Below, one piece after another: positions 1 to 8,280 of a DNA stretch of 64,000 bases (within the stretch, counting starts at the first letter, position 1; each line of letters opens with the position of its first letter). The stretch covers positions 62,001 through 126,000 of the forward strand of contig CAADGL010000022.1 in NCBI GenBank assembly GCA_900696525.1, written 5' to 3'. The notes below the pieces were generated by a model. It saw only the letters and a program-made list of their open reading frames with translations, was not told where the DNA came from and searched no databases. Source of the DNA: an uncultured Planctomycetota bacterium. GTDB taxonomy: Bacteria > Planctomycetota > Phycisphaerae > UBA1845 > Fen-1342. The position numbers and the translations under genes are program-made.

Positions 1-90
1 GCGCCGCCGCTGCCACCAGCGGATGGCGACCGCCAGCACGACGACGCAGACGCCGCCGGCGACCCACGCTACGACCCACGCGTCAGGCAT
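1..90 (-). CDS. N-terminus of a membrane protein, cut by window edge
   Basis: Reading the minus strand from an ATG at 90 to the window edge gives 30 codons beginning MPDAWVVAWVAGGVCVVVLA, then AIRWWQRRR. That is a short polar start, one hydrophobic helix of about 18 residues and a basic stop-transfer end, as in the N-terminal anchor of a membrane protein. The stretch is too short for the ORF track. A TATACT box lies about 10 bases upstream of the ATG and there is no clear Shine-Dalgarno. The rest of the gene lies outside the window, so no function can be given. Confidence 0.5.
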   Translation of the reverse strand, partial: MPDAWVVAWVAGGVCVVVLAVAIRWWQRRR

Positions 91-100
91 ACGCGAACGG

Positions 101-106
101 AGTATA
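101..106 (-). promoter_or_regulatory. Candidate -10 box for the truncated membrane-protein gene
   Basis: On the minus strand TATACT sits 10 bases upstream of the ATG at 90. With the usual 6-7 base gap to the start of transcription, the leader would be only a few bases. I see no good -35 element. Confidence 0.3.
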
Positions 107-263
107 CCGTCGTGTGGAGCACGGGGTGTGCCACTGCGGCGCGAGGTGTGCCCGGGGCTTGGCACGGCCGCGCCAGCCAAGGCGCGGGCGCGCCACTTGA
201 AAGGCCACAGCGGCCGTGTTAGGATGTTGTCTGGTTCACGGACGTGGGGGTTTGGAGATTGAC

Positions 264-773
264 ATGAACAGTTTTCGGGTTGTAGAGACCCGGGCCGGAT
301 ACGTCGCGTACGTCGCCGGAGGCGAGGGACTGAAGCGCGTCTTCATGCCGCAACCGTCGGCGTCGGCCGCAATCGCCGGGCTTCGCCGGGAGTTCGCCGA
401 CGCCCGGGCGGACGCGCGGCTGCTGCCTGACCTGGCGCGCGAGCTGGAGCGCTTCTTCGCCGGCGAGCGGGTCGATTTCAACGTCACGCTCGACGTTGCG
501 GGCGCCGGCGCGTTTGAGCAAGCCGTCTGGCGGGCCTGCCGCCGGATTCCCTATGGCCAGACGGTGTCCTACGCGGGACTGGCGAAGCGCGTCGGCCGGC
601 CGCGCGCGGCCCGGGCCGTGGGCAACGCGATGCGGCGGAACCGTTTTCCGTTTGTCGTGCCGTGCCATCGGGTGCTGTGCAGCGACGGCTCGCTCGGCGG
701 ATACGGGGGGCGCAGCGGGGTGAGCTTCAAGCGCGATCTGCTCGACATGGAATCGGCCGCCGCCGCCAACTGA
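264..773 (+). CDS. ogt: Methylated-DNA--protein-cysteine S-methyltransferase
   Basis: Repairs O6-alkylguanine by moving the alkyl group to its own cysteine, a single-turnover cytoplasmic repair protein. The 169-residue product has the active-site motif 'VPCHRVL' near residue 135, preceded by 'RIPYGQTVSYAGLA' and the 'ARAVGNAMRRN' DNA-recognition helix region, and followed by 'GGYGGRSGVSFKRDLL'. Length fits a plain Ogt/MGMT without an Ada regulatory domain. I chose the ATG at 264 rather than the ORF-track start at 216 because GGAG lies about 9 bases upstream and the family alignment begins there. It converges with the secretin-N-like gene downstream. Confidence 0.93.
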   Translation: MNSFRVVETRAGYVAYVAGGEGLKRVFMPQPSASAAIAGLRREFADARADARLLPDLARELERFFAGERVDFNVTLDVAGAGAFEQAVWRACRRIPYGQTVSYAGLAKRVGRPRAARAVGNAMRRNRFPFVVPCHRVLCSDGSLGGYGGRSGVSFKRDLLDMESAAAAN

Positions 774-787
774 AGGGGCTCTTGCCT

Positions 788-820
788 GATCCGAGCCGCG
801 CCCCTGAGGAAGCGGTTGCG
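788..820 (+). repeat. Dispersed 33-bp repeat, copy A
   Basis: GATCCGAGCCGCGCCCCTGA continues into GGAAGCGGTTGCG. It is nearly identical to copy B at 1692 and resembles the copy at 28590. It lies in the intergenic space between ogt and the secretin-N-like gene. Confidence 0.6.
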
Positions 821-840
821 TCGGACGACGGCACGTTTTG

Positions 841-877
841 CGAGGGCCGGTGTTCCTCGGTCGTGAGGAAGCGGGGC
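841..877 (+). repeat. Degenerate partial copy of the dispersed repeat
   Basis: The right half, TCGTGAGGAAGCGGGG, matches the right half of copies A and B, while the left half has diverged. It ends directly at the stop codon of the secretin-N-like gene. Confidence 0.4.
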
Positions 878-1762
878 CTACTCGACGATGGCGCCGCCGA
901 TCTGCTGATGGACCAGCGGCGAGTTGCGCACGACCAGCAGACCGCGGAACGATGCGATCGTGCCTTGCCCGCCGTTCTCCGCCCAGGAACCCGGCTCGAT
1001 CGTGGCGACGATTACCTGCATGAGCTGGCGCATGTGCGCATCGCGGCCCACGCGGTCGTCCGGGTCTTCGCCCAGCGGGTCGTCGCCTTCGAGCAGCACG
1101 CCGCTCGTCACCTGTTCAGTGATCGGCCGGCTGCCGACGGCGCCCTCCGCGACGGCGATCTGGCTGCCGGCCACGTAGGTGTGCTGCCGCACGGCGCCGA
1201 ACGTCGGCCGCCTCAGGCGCGAGGCCAACAGGTCGTTCACGTCGTAGACGCGGACGATCATCGGCTGGTCCAGGTCGCGCACGCTGGAGATGACGATGAA
1301 CGCGTCGTCGGCCCGGTAGGCGAGCTTGGTCCCGTCGGGCGCGGCCTCGTTCATCACCAGCCAGAGCGCCTGGCTCAGCCGCACGTTCCGCACCGTCAAC
1401 GAGACCGGCTGGGTGCGCTCGATCCCCAGTCGTTCGAGCTCCTCCCAGCGCACCACGACGTTGACGTCCGCCATCGCCCCGATCGCCGCGAAAACGTCCT
1501 CCAGCGGCGTTTCCGCAAAGCGCACCTCGGGCAGCCGCATCGCCAGTGCCCGTACTGCGGCGCGCGGCCCCTTCCTCGCGACGGCGTCGCCGGCGCGATC
1601 ACCCGGCGGATCGGCGGGCGCACCGACTTGCGCCCGAGCCGTCGCACAGGCCCACACACAAAGCAGGACGCTCAAGGCTATCCCAGAGCCCGATCCGAGC
1701 CGCGCCCGCGAGGAAGCGGCTGCTACGGAAGGCCGACGGTTTCCATTCGATCGCACTTGCAT
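878..1762 (-). CDS. Exported secretin N-domain-like (STN) protein
   Basis: 294 residues as drawn. A hydrophobic segment 'IALSVLLCVWACATARA' looks like a signal peptide, so the protein is probably exported. Around residues 75-125, 'VRFAETPLEDVFAAIGAMAD' and 'RNVRLSQALWLVMNEA' follow the pattern of the short N-domains of secretins and TonB-dependent receptors (STN): a beta strand, a helix, then a repeat of the unit. No secretin pore domain follows, so it is unlikely to form a channel. The start is uncertain: the first 25 codons overlap dispersed repeat copy B, and a TTG inside the signal segment is an alternative. The function is not known to me. Confidence 0.55.
   Translation of the reverse strand: MQVRSNGNRRPSVAAASSRARLGSGSGIALSVLLCVWACATARAQVGAPADPPGDRAGDAVARKGPRAAVRALAMRLPEVRFAETPLEDVFAAIGAMADVNVVVRWEELERLGIERTQPVSLTVRNVRLSQALWLVMNEAAPDGTKLAYRADDAFIVISSVRDLDQPMIVRVYDVNDLLASRLRRPTFGAVRQHTYVAGSQIAVAEGAVGSRPITEQVTSGVLLEGDDPLGEDPDDRVGRDAHMRQLMQVIVATIEPGSWAENGGQGTIASFRGLLVVRNSPLVHQQIGGAIVE
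1692..1724 (+). repeat. Dispersed 33-bp repeat, copy B
   Basis: GATCCGAGCCGCGCCCGCGA continues into GGAAGCGGCTGCT. It differs from copy A at only a few positions and has the same orientation, so A and B are direct repeats around the secretin-N-like gene. It overlaps the annotated first codons of that gene. Confidence 0.6.
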
Positions 1763-1910
1763 CAGGTCTCTTAGCTCGCGCCCCCCGCGCCATCGCCCGC
1801 ATGGACCGCCGAACGGTCGTCACCGCCGAATTAGACACGGCGCGCCGCCGCCCGGCGGATCGGCATGCATGATCGCGGTACGGCGCCCGGCCCCGGCGAA
1901 GAAAGACAGG

Positions 1911-1946
1911 ACGGCCGGACCGCCCATTTCTCGGACGGTCCGGCCG
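1911..1946 (-). terminator. Hairpin terminator candidate after the cysteine-rich gene
   Basis: CGGCCGGACCG (1912-1922) and CGGTCCGGCCG (1936-1946) form a perfect 11-bp stem with a 13-base loop. Read on the minus strand the stem is followed by TCCTGTCTTTCTTC, a moderately T-rich tail. It sits about 80 bases past the stop of the cysteine-rich gene that ends at 2028. Confidence 0.5.
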
Positions 1947-2027
1947 CGCCTGGAACAGCATTGGTCGCCGTAGAGCCGCGACCGGCGCCTCAGCGGCGCT
2001 CAATCACGGACAGTCCGCAGCGACCGG

Positions 2028-2324
2028 TCACTCCTGGCCGGAGCAGCAGCCCTCCGCCGCGGCCTTGTCAGCCGGGGCGCAGGCACTGGTGCAGGCGTTC
2101 GCGGCGTCGCCCTTGTCCGTCGCGCAGCACTGGGCGCAGCACGGGCAATCCGGGCAAGGCTCGGTGCAGTTGCCGTCCTTGCAGCACGGGCAATCGGGGC
2201 AAGGGCACTCGACGCAGCAGGCGCTGCTCGCCGGCTGGGCGCCGGCCGAGTGGCTGAAGGCCCAGGCCATCGAGGCCGCCGCCGCAAGCATCCCAACCAC
2301 GGTCATTGCCAGATAACGCGTCAT
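2028..2324 (-). CDS. Small exported cysteine-rich protein
   Basis: A 98-residue protein with a clear signal peptide (hydrophobic run 'MTVVGMLAAAASMAWA') followed by a mature part holding 18 cysteines in about 70 residues. The unit 'CPDCPCC' occurs twice, and CC pairs recur. The pattern is metallothionein-like, which suggests metal binding or dense disulfide bonding outside the cytoplasm, but I do not recognise the family. The start is well supported: TAAGGAGCG lies just upstream of the ATG at 2324. A strong hairpin follows the gene. A second cysteine-rich exported gene lies directly upstream in the same orientation. Confidence 0.75.
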   Translation of the reverse strand: MTRYLAMTVVGMLAAAASMAWAFSHSAGAQPASSACCVECPCPDCPCCKDGNCTEPCPDCPCCAQCCATDKGDAANACTSACAPADKAAAEGCCSGQE

Positions 2325-2478
2325 GGTCTATCGCTCCTTATGTTCGAGTTTGAATCCAAGTCACGATCCGCCGGGCGCGCAGTTCGTTTCTGCGAAACTC
2401 GGCGCGCCGGCTCCGAAACGTGCGCAGGCCGACCATCGGCCCACGCCTGCCGCGATCGAGCACGTATCGTGCCTGGAA

Positions 2479-3015
2479 TCAATTCAGCCAGACGCACAGC
2501 CTGGCTTGGCGGGCCTGGTGGGAAATGGGTCGAAGCGGAACCTTGTCGCCTGCCGCCGGCTCGAACTGCGGAACCGCGTTGATCGCGTCAAAGTGCGCCG
2601 CGGTATCGAACGACGGCGCTCCGCCGCTCTCGTGCCGAGGGTGCGTCGCGACGACCGGCGCCAGCTCGCAACCGCCGCAGCAACCGGCGGGAGCGCCAAG
2701 ACAGGCGCGCCCGCTGTCGTCCTGGCCGGCGTCGCTCCCGCTGTGCCGTGGCTCCTTCGCGGCCGGCGCCGCACCGCAGCCGCCACGCCCCTGCGGCGCG
2801 CCCATCGCCACCGCCGGACGCACGGCGCAGCAGCCCCGATTCTCCTTCGGCGGAGCGCACGAGGCCGGCGCGCAGGAGCTCGGTGCGCAGGCCGCCGGCG
2901 CGCACACGCCGACGCGCTGGCGCGGCTTGTCGTTGCCCTCAGCGGAGCAAATGCAGGGCGCGAGGATGCCCTGCATCGCAACGCCGAGAGTCGCCAGCAG
3001 CTTCAGCAGCAGCAT
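2479..3015 (-). CDS. Exported cysteine-rich protein with CAP repeats
   Basis: Starting at the ATG at 3015 (GAGG 7 bases upstream), rather than the ORF-track start at 3138, the protein has 178 residues. It opens with a signal peptide 'MLLLKLLATLGVAMQGILA' and then a pentapeptide-like series 'CAPAACAPSSCAPASCAPP'. Further cysteines follow as 'GCC', 'AGCCGGC' and one near the C-terminus. The C-terminal 60 residues are ordinary and may fold. The family is unknown to me. Orientation and cysteine content link it to the neighbouring small cysteine-rich gene. Confidence 0.65.
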   Translation of the reverse strand: MLLLKLLATLGVAMQGILAPCICSAEGNDKPRQRVGVCAPAACAPSSCAPASCAPPKENRGCCAVRPAVAMGAPQGRGGCGAAPAAKEPRHSGSDAGQDDSGRACLGAPAGCCGGCELAPVVATHPRHESGGAPSFDTAAHFDAINAVPQFEPAAGDKVPLRPISHQARQARLCVWLN

Positions 3016-3297
3016 GTCGTGACCTCGATCGCGCGGCCCCGGCCGGAAACCCGGGTGACCGGCGGTCGCATGGATGATAGCAAAGGGGGCGAGCGGAGTC
3101 GAACGTTTGGAGGAGCGGAGCCCCGGCCCCGGCGGCACGCGGACTTATCGGAACAGGCCGCCGATTGACCGCACCGGCGGGGCTGCCTTAGCGTAGGCGG
3201 TCTTGCGCCTCTCGCGGACACGGGTGCCGCGGATAGGCGCTAGGCGGACGCGTCCCCGTCGTCCGATAGGTTCAGGGCAACGGCGCGGAGCACCTGC

Positions 3298-4650
3298 ATG
3301 AAGTCGGTCAAGTCGGCCCAGACGGCAAACGCTGCCCGGTCGCTTCTGTCGCGCATCGAACGGCGCCAGGCGCTGATCGGCGTCATGGGACTGGGATATG
3401 TCGGGCTGCCGCTGGTGCGCGAGTTCACGGCGGCGGGCTCGCGCGTGCTGGGCTTCGACATCGACGAGCGCAAGGTGCAGATGCTGCGGCAGGGGAAGAC
3501 CTACATCCAGCACCTGCCCGCCTCGCACTTCAGGCAGCGCATCCGGGAGGGGCTGTTCGAGCCGACGGCGGACATGGAGCGCCTGAACGAGCCGGACGTG
3601 ATCCTGATCTGCGTGCCGACGCCGCTGAACAAGATGCACGAGCCGGACATGACGTACGTCGAGGGCACGTCGCGGGCGATCGCGCGCAAGCTGCGCCGCG
3701 GGCAGCTCGTCGTGCTGGAATCGACAACGTACCCCGGCACAACGCGCGAGGTGTGCCGGCCGCTGTTCGACGCGACGGGGCTGAAGCTGGAGCGCGACTA
3801 TTTCCTGGCGTTCTCGCCCGAGCGCGAGGACCCTGGCCGCACGGACGTGACGACGCGCGACATTCCGAAGGTCGTCGGGGGCTGCGGGCCGGAGAGCTCG
3901 CGGCTGGCGGCGGCGGTGTACGGCCAGGCGTTCTCGCGGGTCGTGCCGGTGTCGAGCTGCGAGGTCGCCGAGGCGTGCAAGATCGTCGAGAACGTCTACC
4001 GGTGCATCAACATCGCGCTGGTCAACGAGCTCAAGATGCTCTTCGACCGCATGGGCATCGACGTCTGGGAGGTGATCGAGGCGGCCAAGACCAAGCCCTT
4101 CGGCTACCAGCCCTTCTACCCCGGCCCGGGCCTCGGCGGACACTGCATCCCGATCGATCCGTTCTACCTCTCGTGGAAGGCTCGCGAGTTCGGCTTCTCG
4201 GCGCGTTTCATCGAGCTGGCCGGCGAGATCAACACCGCCATGCCGGCGTACGTGATCAAGCGCGTCGGCGAGGCGCTGAACGAGCAGGGCAAGCCGATCA
4301 GGGGTTCGCGCATCCTGGTGCTGGGCCTGGCGTACAAGAAGGACGTCGACGACGTGCGCGAGTCGCCCAGCGTGACGCTGATCGAGCTGCTCCAGGGACT
4401 GGGGGCGAAGGTCGATTATCACGACCCGCACGTGCCGGCGGCCAAGCCGATGCGCGAGCACAACATCACGCACATGAAGAGCGTGCCGCTGACGCCCGAG
4501 AACCTGCGCAAGTACGACTGCGTGCTGATCTCGACCGACCACAGCGCGGTGGACTACGACCTGGTGTGCGCGCACGCCCCGCTGGTCGTGGACACGCGCA
4601 ACGCCACCGCCCGCGCGAAGCGCCCGAAAAGCCGGGTCGTGAAGGCCTGA
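3298..4650 (+). CDS. wbpA: UDP-N-acetylglucosamine 6-dehydrogenase-like nucleotide-sugar dehydrogenase
   Basis: Oxidises the C6 hydroxyl of a UDP-sugar to a carboxylate with two NAD, feeding uronic-acid sugars into exopolysaccharide or O-antigen synthesis. Its 450 residues show the N-terminal NAD site 'GVMGLGYVGLPLVREF', the NAD-domain segment 'VILICVPTPLN', and the catalytic cysteine in 'GPGLGGHCIPIDPFYLSWKA', the form seen in WbpA/TviB-type enzymes rather than UDP-glucose dehydrogenase. A C-terminal 'LGLAYKKDVDDVRESPS' nucleotide-sugar domain completes it. GGAG precedes the ATG. It stands alone upstream of mfd, but the window holds other polysaccharide genes (DegT, flippase, GT4). The exact sugar is inferred from the motif only. 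Confidence 0.85.
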   Translation: MKSVKSAQTANAARSLLSRIERRQALIGVMGLGYVGLPLVREFTAAGSRVLGFDIDERKVQMLRQGKTYIQHLPASHFRQRIREGLFEPTADMERLNEPDVILICVPTPLNKMHEPDMTYVEGTSRAIARKLRRGQLVVLESTTYPGTTREVCRPLFDATGLKLERDYFLAFSPEREDPGRTDVTTRDIPKVVGGCGPESSRLAAAVYGQAFSRVVPVSSCEVAEACKIVENVYRCINIALVNELKMLFDRMGIDVWEVIEAAKTKPFGYQPFYPGPGLGGHCIPIDPFYLSWKAREFGFSARFIELAGEINTAMPAYVIKRVGEALNEQGKPIRGSRILVLGLAYKKDVDDVRESPSVTLIELLQGLGAKVDYHDPHVPAAKPMREHNITHMKSVPLTPENLRKYDCVLISTDHSAVDYDLVCAHAPLVVDTRNATARAKRPKSRVVKA

Positions 4651-4705
4651 CATCGGCTCCGACTCGCCGTCCGCAGCACACGCATCGCTCCTTCCGCGCC
4701 GTCGA

Positions 4706-4713
4706 GATAGAAT
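4706..4713 (+). promoter_or_regulatory. Candidate -10 box overlapping the mfd start
   Basis: GATAGAAT overlaps the annotated ATG of mfd at 4712. A start of transcription 7 bases past TAGAAT would fall at the in-frame GTG at 4721, suggesting a leaderless mRNA that begins translation at that GTG. Confidence 0.4.
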
Positions 4714-7700
4714 GTCCCGCGTGGATCCGTTCGCCGCGCTGCGCAGCGATGCGCGGATCGGACAACTTGCCGACCTGCTGAAGTCGCGCCCCGGGCTGGC
4801 TGTCGCCGAAGGGCTGTGGGGCTCTTCTGCGCCCATCGTCGCGGCGATCGCCGCCGAGCGGCTGCGGCGGCCGATGCTGCTGGTCGTCGCCCATCTCGAC
4901 GAAGCCGACGACTGCCGCGACGACATCGAGACGGTCATCGGGCGCGCGCCGGACCTCCTGCCGCCGCTCGAATCGGTCTCCGCGGACGCGACCGCGGACG
5001 AAGAGCTCGTCGCCGAGCGCCTGCGGCTTTGCCTAGGGCTGCTCGAACGGGCGGCCGACCCGCCGCAGATCATCGTCGCGCCTATCCACGCCCTCATGCA
5101 GCCGGTGCCCGCGCCGCAGGCGCTCCGCGACGCCTCGCGGCTCGTTCAGCGCGGCGACCGCCTCGTTCCCGGCGAGTTGGAGCGGTGGCTCGATGCCCGC
5201 GGCTTCGTCCGCTGCGACCAGGTCGAGCTGCCGGGAGACTTCGCCCGCCGCGGCGGCATCATCGACGTCTTCGGCCCGGCGCACAGCGACCCGGTGCGGA
5301 TCGAGTTCTTCGGCGACGAGGTGGAGTCGATCCGGTTGTTCGACGCCGGCACGCAGCGCTCGGCGGCGATGCTGGAATCGGTGCGGCTGGCGGGAAGAAG
5401 GCGCGCAGGGCCAGAGGAAGAGAGCGACGAAGAGACGGAGGAACGAACAGACCACGCGCCTGAACGCCGGCCCGCGCTGTCCCCCGCCCGGTCTTCCGCG
5501 TCCCGTCGATCCGCAACCCGGCCAGGTGACGCGACGGCCACCGACACCACCAGCTTCCTGGCCTTGCTTGCGCCCGACACGATCATCGCCTTCAACGAGC
5601 CGGGCGAAATCCAGGAGATTGGCCGCACGTTCTGGCAGCGGCTCGGCGAACGCGCCGGCATCGTCCCCGCCGATGCCATCTTCCGCCGCGCTGCCGATTT
5701 CTCGCAGCTTCTTCTGCAGCGCTTCAGCGGCGGCGTGGGCGAGACGGTGAGCTTCGGCGTCGGGGGCCTGCCGCAGTTCGAGCCGAAGTCGTCGGACGCG
5801 CTGCGGGCGCTGGCCGAGCTGGCGGGCGAGAGCGATGTCGTCGTGCTGTGCGACAACCGGGCGGAGGAGCAGCGTTTTCGAGAACTGCTGGAAGAGAGGC
5901 ACGGGAGTAATGGATCGGGGAACGGGGATCAGGGGGCCGAGCGCAGCGAGCACGACGGCTCTGCGCAGCGGCTGGATGAGCATGGCCACGCGGCGCTACG
6001 CTGGGTGCGCACCGCGGTCGGCGTGATTCACCGCGGCTTTGTCTGGCAGGCAGAGGCGGCCTCGGGCTGCGGCCCGGCGGACCCGTCATTCACCGAATCG
6101 CCAAGACACCCAATCACCAGACCGCCGCGCATCGCCTTCGTCCCGCACCACGAGCTCTTCAGCCGCTACCGGCAGCGGCGGACGCTGCGGCGGGTGTCGC
6201 CGGCGCGGCCGATCGACAGCTTCTTCGACCTGAGCACCGGCGACTACGTGGTGCACGCGCTGCACGGCATCGGGCGCTTCACGGGGCTGAAGGCGCTGGA
6301 GAAGAGCGGCCGGCGCGACGAATACCTGGCGATCGAGTTCGCCGACTCGGCGACCGTGCACGTCCCGGTCAGCCAGATTCACGTCGTCGGCAAGTACATC
6401 GGCAGCGTGCGCGGCAAGCCGGCGCTGAGCAAGCTCGGCGGAACGGCGTGGAAGCGGACGAAAGAGCGCGTCGCGGACTCGGTGACGGACCTGGCGGCGG
6501 AGATGCTGGCGATCCAGGCGCAGCGGGCGACGCAGGCCGGCGTCGCCTTCCCGCAGGACACGACGTGGCAGCGCGAGTTCGAGGAGTCGTTTCTCTACAC
6601 CGAGACGCCCGACCAGCTCCGGGCGCTCGACGAGATCAAGGCCGACATGACCCGTCCGCGGCCGATGGACCGGCTGGTGTGCGGCGACGTGGGCTTCGGC
6701 AAGACGGAGCTGGCCATTCGCGCGGCGTTCAAGACGGTCGAGTACGGCCGGCAGGTCGGGGTGCTCGTGCCGACAACGGTGCTCGCCGAGCAGCATTTCA
6801 GCACCTTTCGCGAGCGGCTTGCCGACTATCCGTTCACGGTCGAGGTCATTTCGCGCTTCCGCAGCAAGCGCGAGCAGGGCCGCATCGTCGAGCGCGTCCG
6901 CAAGGGCCAGGTGGACATCCTGATCGGCACGCACCGGCTGCTGAGCAGCGACGTGCGGTTCGCCGATCTCGGCCTGGTCATCATCGACGAGGAGCAGCGC
7001 TTCGGCGTCGAGGCCAAGGAGCGGCTCAAGCGGCTGCGGGCGACCGTGGACGTGCTGACGCTCAGCGCCACGCCGATTCCGCGCACGCTGCACATGTCGC
7101 TGCTGGGCATCCGCGACATCAGCTCGCTCGCCACGCCGCCGGTGGATCGCCGGGCGATCGTGACGCAGGTGCGGATGTGGGACGACCGGGTCATCCGCGA
7201 GGCGGTGCTGCGCGAGCTGAACCGCGACGGGCAGGTGTACTTTGTGCACAACTTCGTGAAGGACATTCACGGCGTCGCGAATCACCTGCGCAGCCTCGTG
7301 CCGGAGGCGCGCGTCGTCGTCGGGCACGGCCAGATGGGCGGGGCGGAGCTCGAGGAGGTGATGCTCACGTTCATGCGGCGCGAGGCCGACATCCTCGTCG
7401 CGACCAACATCATCGAAAGCGGCATCGACATCCCCAGCGCCAACACCATCTTCATCAACCGCGCCGAGCGCTTCGGCCTGGCCGACCTGCACCAGCTCCG
7501 CGGGCGCGTCGGCCGCAGCAAGCACCGCGCCTACTGCTACCTGCTGCTTTCGCCGAAGCATCCGCTGAAGGACGTGGCCGCCCGCCGGCTGAAGGCCATC
7601 GAGCACTACAGCGACCTGGGCGCCGGCTTCCAGATCGCGATGCGCGACCTAGAAATCCGCGGCGCCGGCAACATCCTCGGCGCCGAGCAGTCCGGCAACA

Positions 7701-8230
7701 TCGAGGCCGTCGGATACGAGATGTACTGCCAGCTCCTCGAACAGGCCGTGCGGAAACTGCGCAACGAGCCCGCTGAGATCTGGCGGCCGGTCAACCTGGA
7801 GCTGGGCGTGTCGGCCTCGATCCCGCGCGGCTACATCCGCGCCGACCGGCAGCGCATGGAAGTCTACAAGCGCCTGGCGAGCTGCCGCGGCCCCGACGAC
7901 GTGAGCACGCTGCGCAGCGACCTGCTCGACGCGTTCGGCCCGTTGCCCGACGACGTGCAGACGCTGCTGACGCTCGCCGAAATCCGCGTGCTGGCCCAGC
8001 CCTGGGGCGTCCGCTCGATCGTGCTGGAGCCGCCCGACCTCATCTTCGCCATCGACGACCTGCAACGCGTGCAGCCGCTGTTCAGCGACGGCCCCGGCTC
8101 GCCACGCGTGCCCGATCCGAAGACGATCCACTGGCGGCTGCCCAGGCGGCTGCTGGAGCCCGAGCGGCTGCTGGAGACGCTGCGGGCGCAGCTCGCGCGA
8201 GCGCCGCGACCGGCGCTGGCGCCGGCGTAG
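4712..8230 (+). CDS. mfd: Transcription-repair coupling factor Mfd
   Basis: Removes RNA polymerase stalled at DNA damage and recruits UvrA. The 1172 residues contain, in order: the UvrB-homology part ('ELPGDFARRGGIIDVFGPA'), the polymerase-interacting domain ('STGDYVVHALHGIGRFTGL'), helicase motor with Walker A 'CGDVGFGKTELAIRAAF' and DEEQ box 'VIIDEEQRFGV', and the translocation part with 'GAGNILGAEQSGNIEAVGYE'. Two low-complexity insertions, near residues 227-275 and 393-470, interrupt the N-terminal part and contain purine-rich short repeats; otherwise the gene looks intact. The start may be the GTG at 4721, since a -10-like box covers the ATG and no Shine-Dalgarno is visible. Confidence 0.95.
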   Translation: MSRVDPFAALRSDARIGQLADLLKSRPGLAVAEGLWGSSAPIVAAIAAERLRRPMLLVVAHLDEADDCRDDIETVIGRAPDLLPPLESVSADATADEELVAERLRLCLGLLERAADPPQIIVAPIHALMQPVPAPQALRDASRLVQRGDRLVPGELERWLDARGFVRCDQVELPGDFARRGGIIDVFGPAHSDPVRIEFFGDEVESIRLFDAGTQRSAAMLESVRLAGRRRAGPEEESDEETEERTDHAPERRPALSPARSSASRRSATRPGDATATDTTSFLALLAPDTIIAFNEPGEIQEIGRTFWQRLGERAGIVPADAIFRRAADFSQLLLQRFSGGVGETVSFGVGGLPQFEPKSSDALRALAELAGESDVVVLCDNRAEEQRFRELLEERHGSNGSGNGDQGAERSEHDGSAQRLDEHGHAALRWVRTAVGVIHRGFVWQAEAASGCGPADPSFTESPRHPITRPPRIAFVPHHELFSRYRQRRTLRRVSPARPIDSFFDLSTGDYVVHALHGIGRFTGLKALEKSGRRDEYLAIEFADSATVHVPVSQIHVVGKYIGSVRGKPALSKLGGTAWKRTKERVADSVTDLAAEMLAIQAQRATQAGVAFPQDTTWQREFEESFLYTETPDQLRALDEIKADMTRPRPMDRLVCGDVGFGKTELAIRAAFKTVEYGRQVGVLVPTTVLAEQHFSTFRERLADYPFTVEVISRFRSKREQGRIVERVRKGQVDILIGTHRLLSSDVRFADLGLVIIDEEQRFGVEAKERLKRLRATVDVLTLSATPIPRTLHMSLLGIRDISSLATPPVDRRAIVTQVRMWDDRVIREAVLRELNRDGQVYFVHNFVKDIHGVANHLRSLVPEARVVVGHGQMGGAELEEVMLTFMRREADILVATNIIESGIDIPSANTIFINRAERFGLADLHQLRGRVGRSKHRAYCYLLLSPKHPLKDVAARRLKAIEHYSDLGAGFQIAMRDLEIRGAGNILGAEQSGNIEAVGYEMYCQLLEQAVRKLRNEPAEIWRPVNLELGVSASIPRGYIRADRQRMEVYKRLASCRGPDDVSTLRSDLLDAFGPLPDDVQTLLTLAEIRVLAQPWGVRSIVLEPPDLIFAIDDLQRVQPLFSDGPGSPRVPDPKTIHWRLPRRLLEPERLLETLRAQLARAPRPALAPA
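5392..5447 (+). repeat. In-frame degenerate octamer tract in mfd (first)
   Basis: Seven consecutive 8-base units can be read: GGGAAGAA, GGCGCGCA, GGGCCAGA, GGAAGAGA, GCGACGAA, GAGACGGA, GGAACGAA. The consensus is roughly GGNNCGAA. The tract is purine-rich on the coding strand, unlike the surrounding gene, and encodes a charged disordered stretch rich in Glu. Confidence 0.6.
5898..5941 (+). repeat. In-frame degenerate 7-8 base repeat tract in mfd (second)
   Basis: Units GGCACGG, GAGTAAT, GGATCGG, GGAACGG, GGATCAGG and GGGCCGAG follow one another at 7-8 base spacing. It has the same GGNNC core as the first tract and encodes a Gly/Ser/Asn-rich insert in a region where Mfd proteins are normally compact. 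Confidence 0.55.
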
Positions 8231-8280
8231 CCGGCCCCGGCTGCGAGATAGAATCACCAGGCCGACACGGAAACAAGGTG

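Noticed and set aside
23-262. 79-residue plus-strand ORF at the window start
   Set aside because: Overlaps the clear minus-strand membrane segment at 1-90 and has low-complexity Thr/Arg composition.
3145-5097. 650-residue minus-strand ORF
   Set aside because: Arg/Ala/His-rich shadow of the wbpA and mfd genes; the plus-strand frames carry recognisable motifs.
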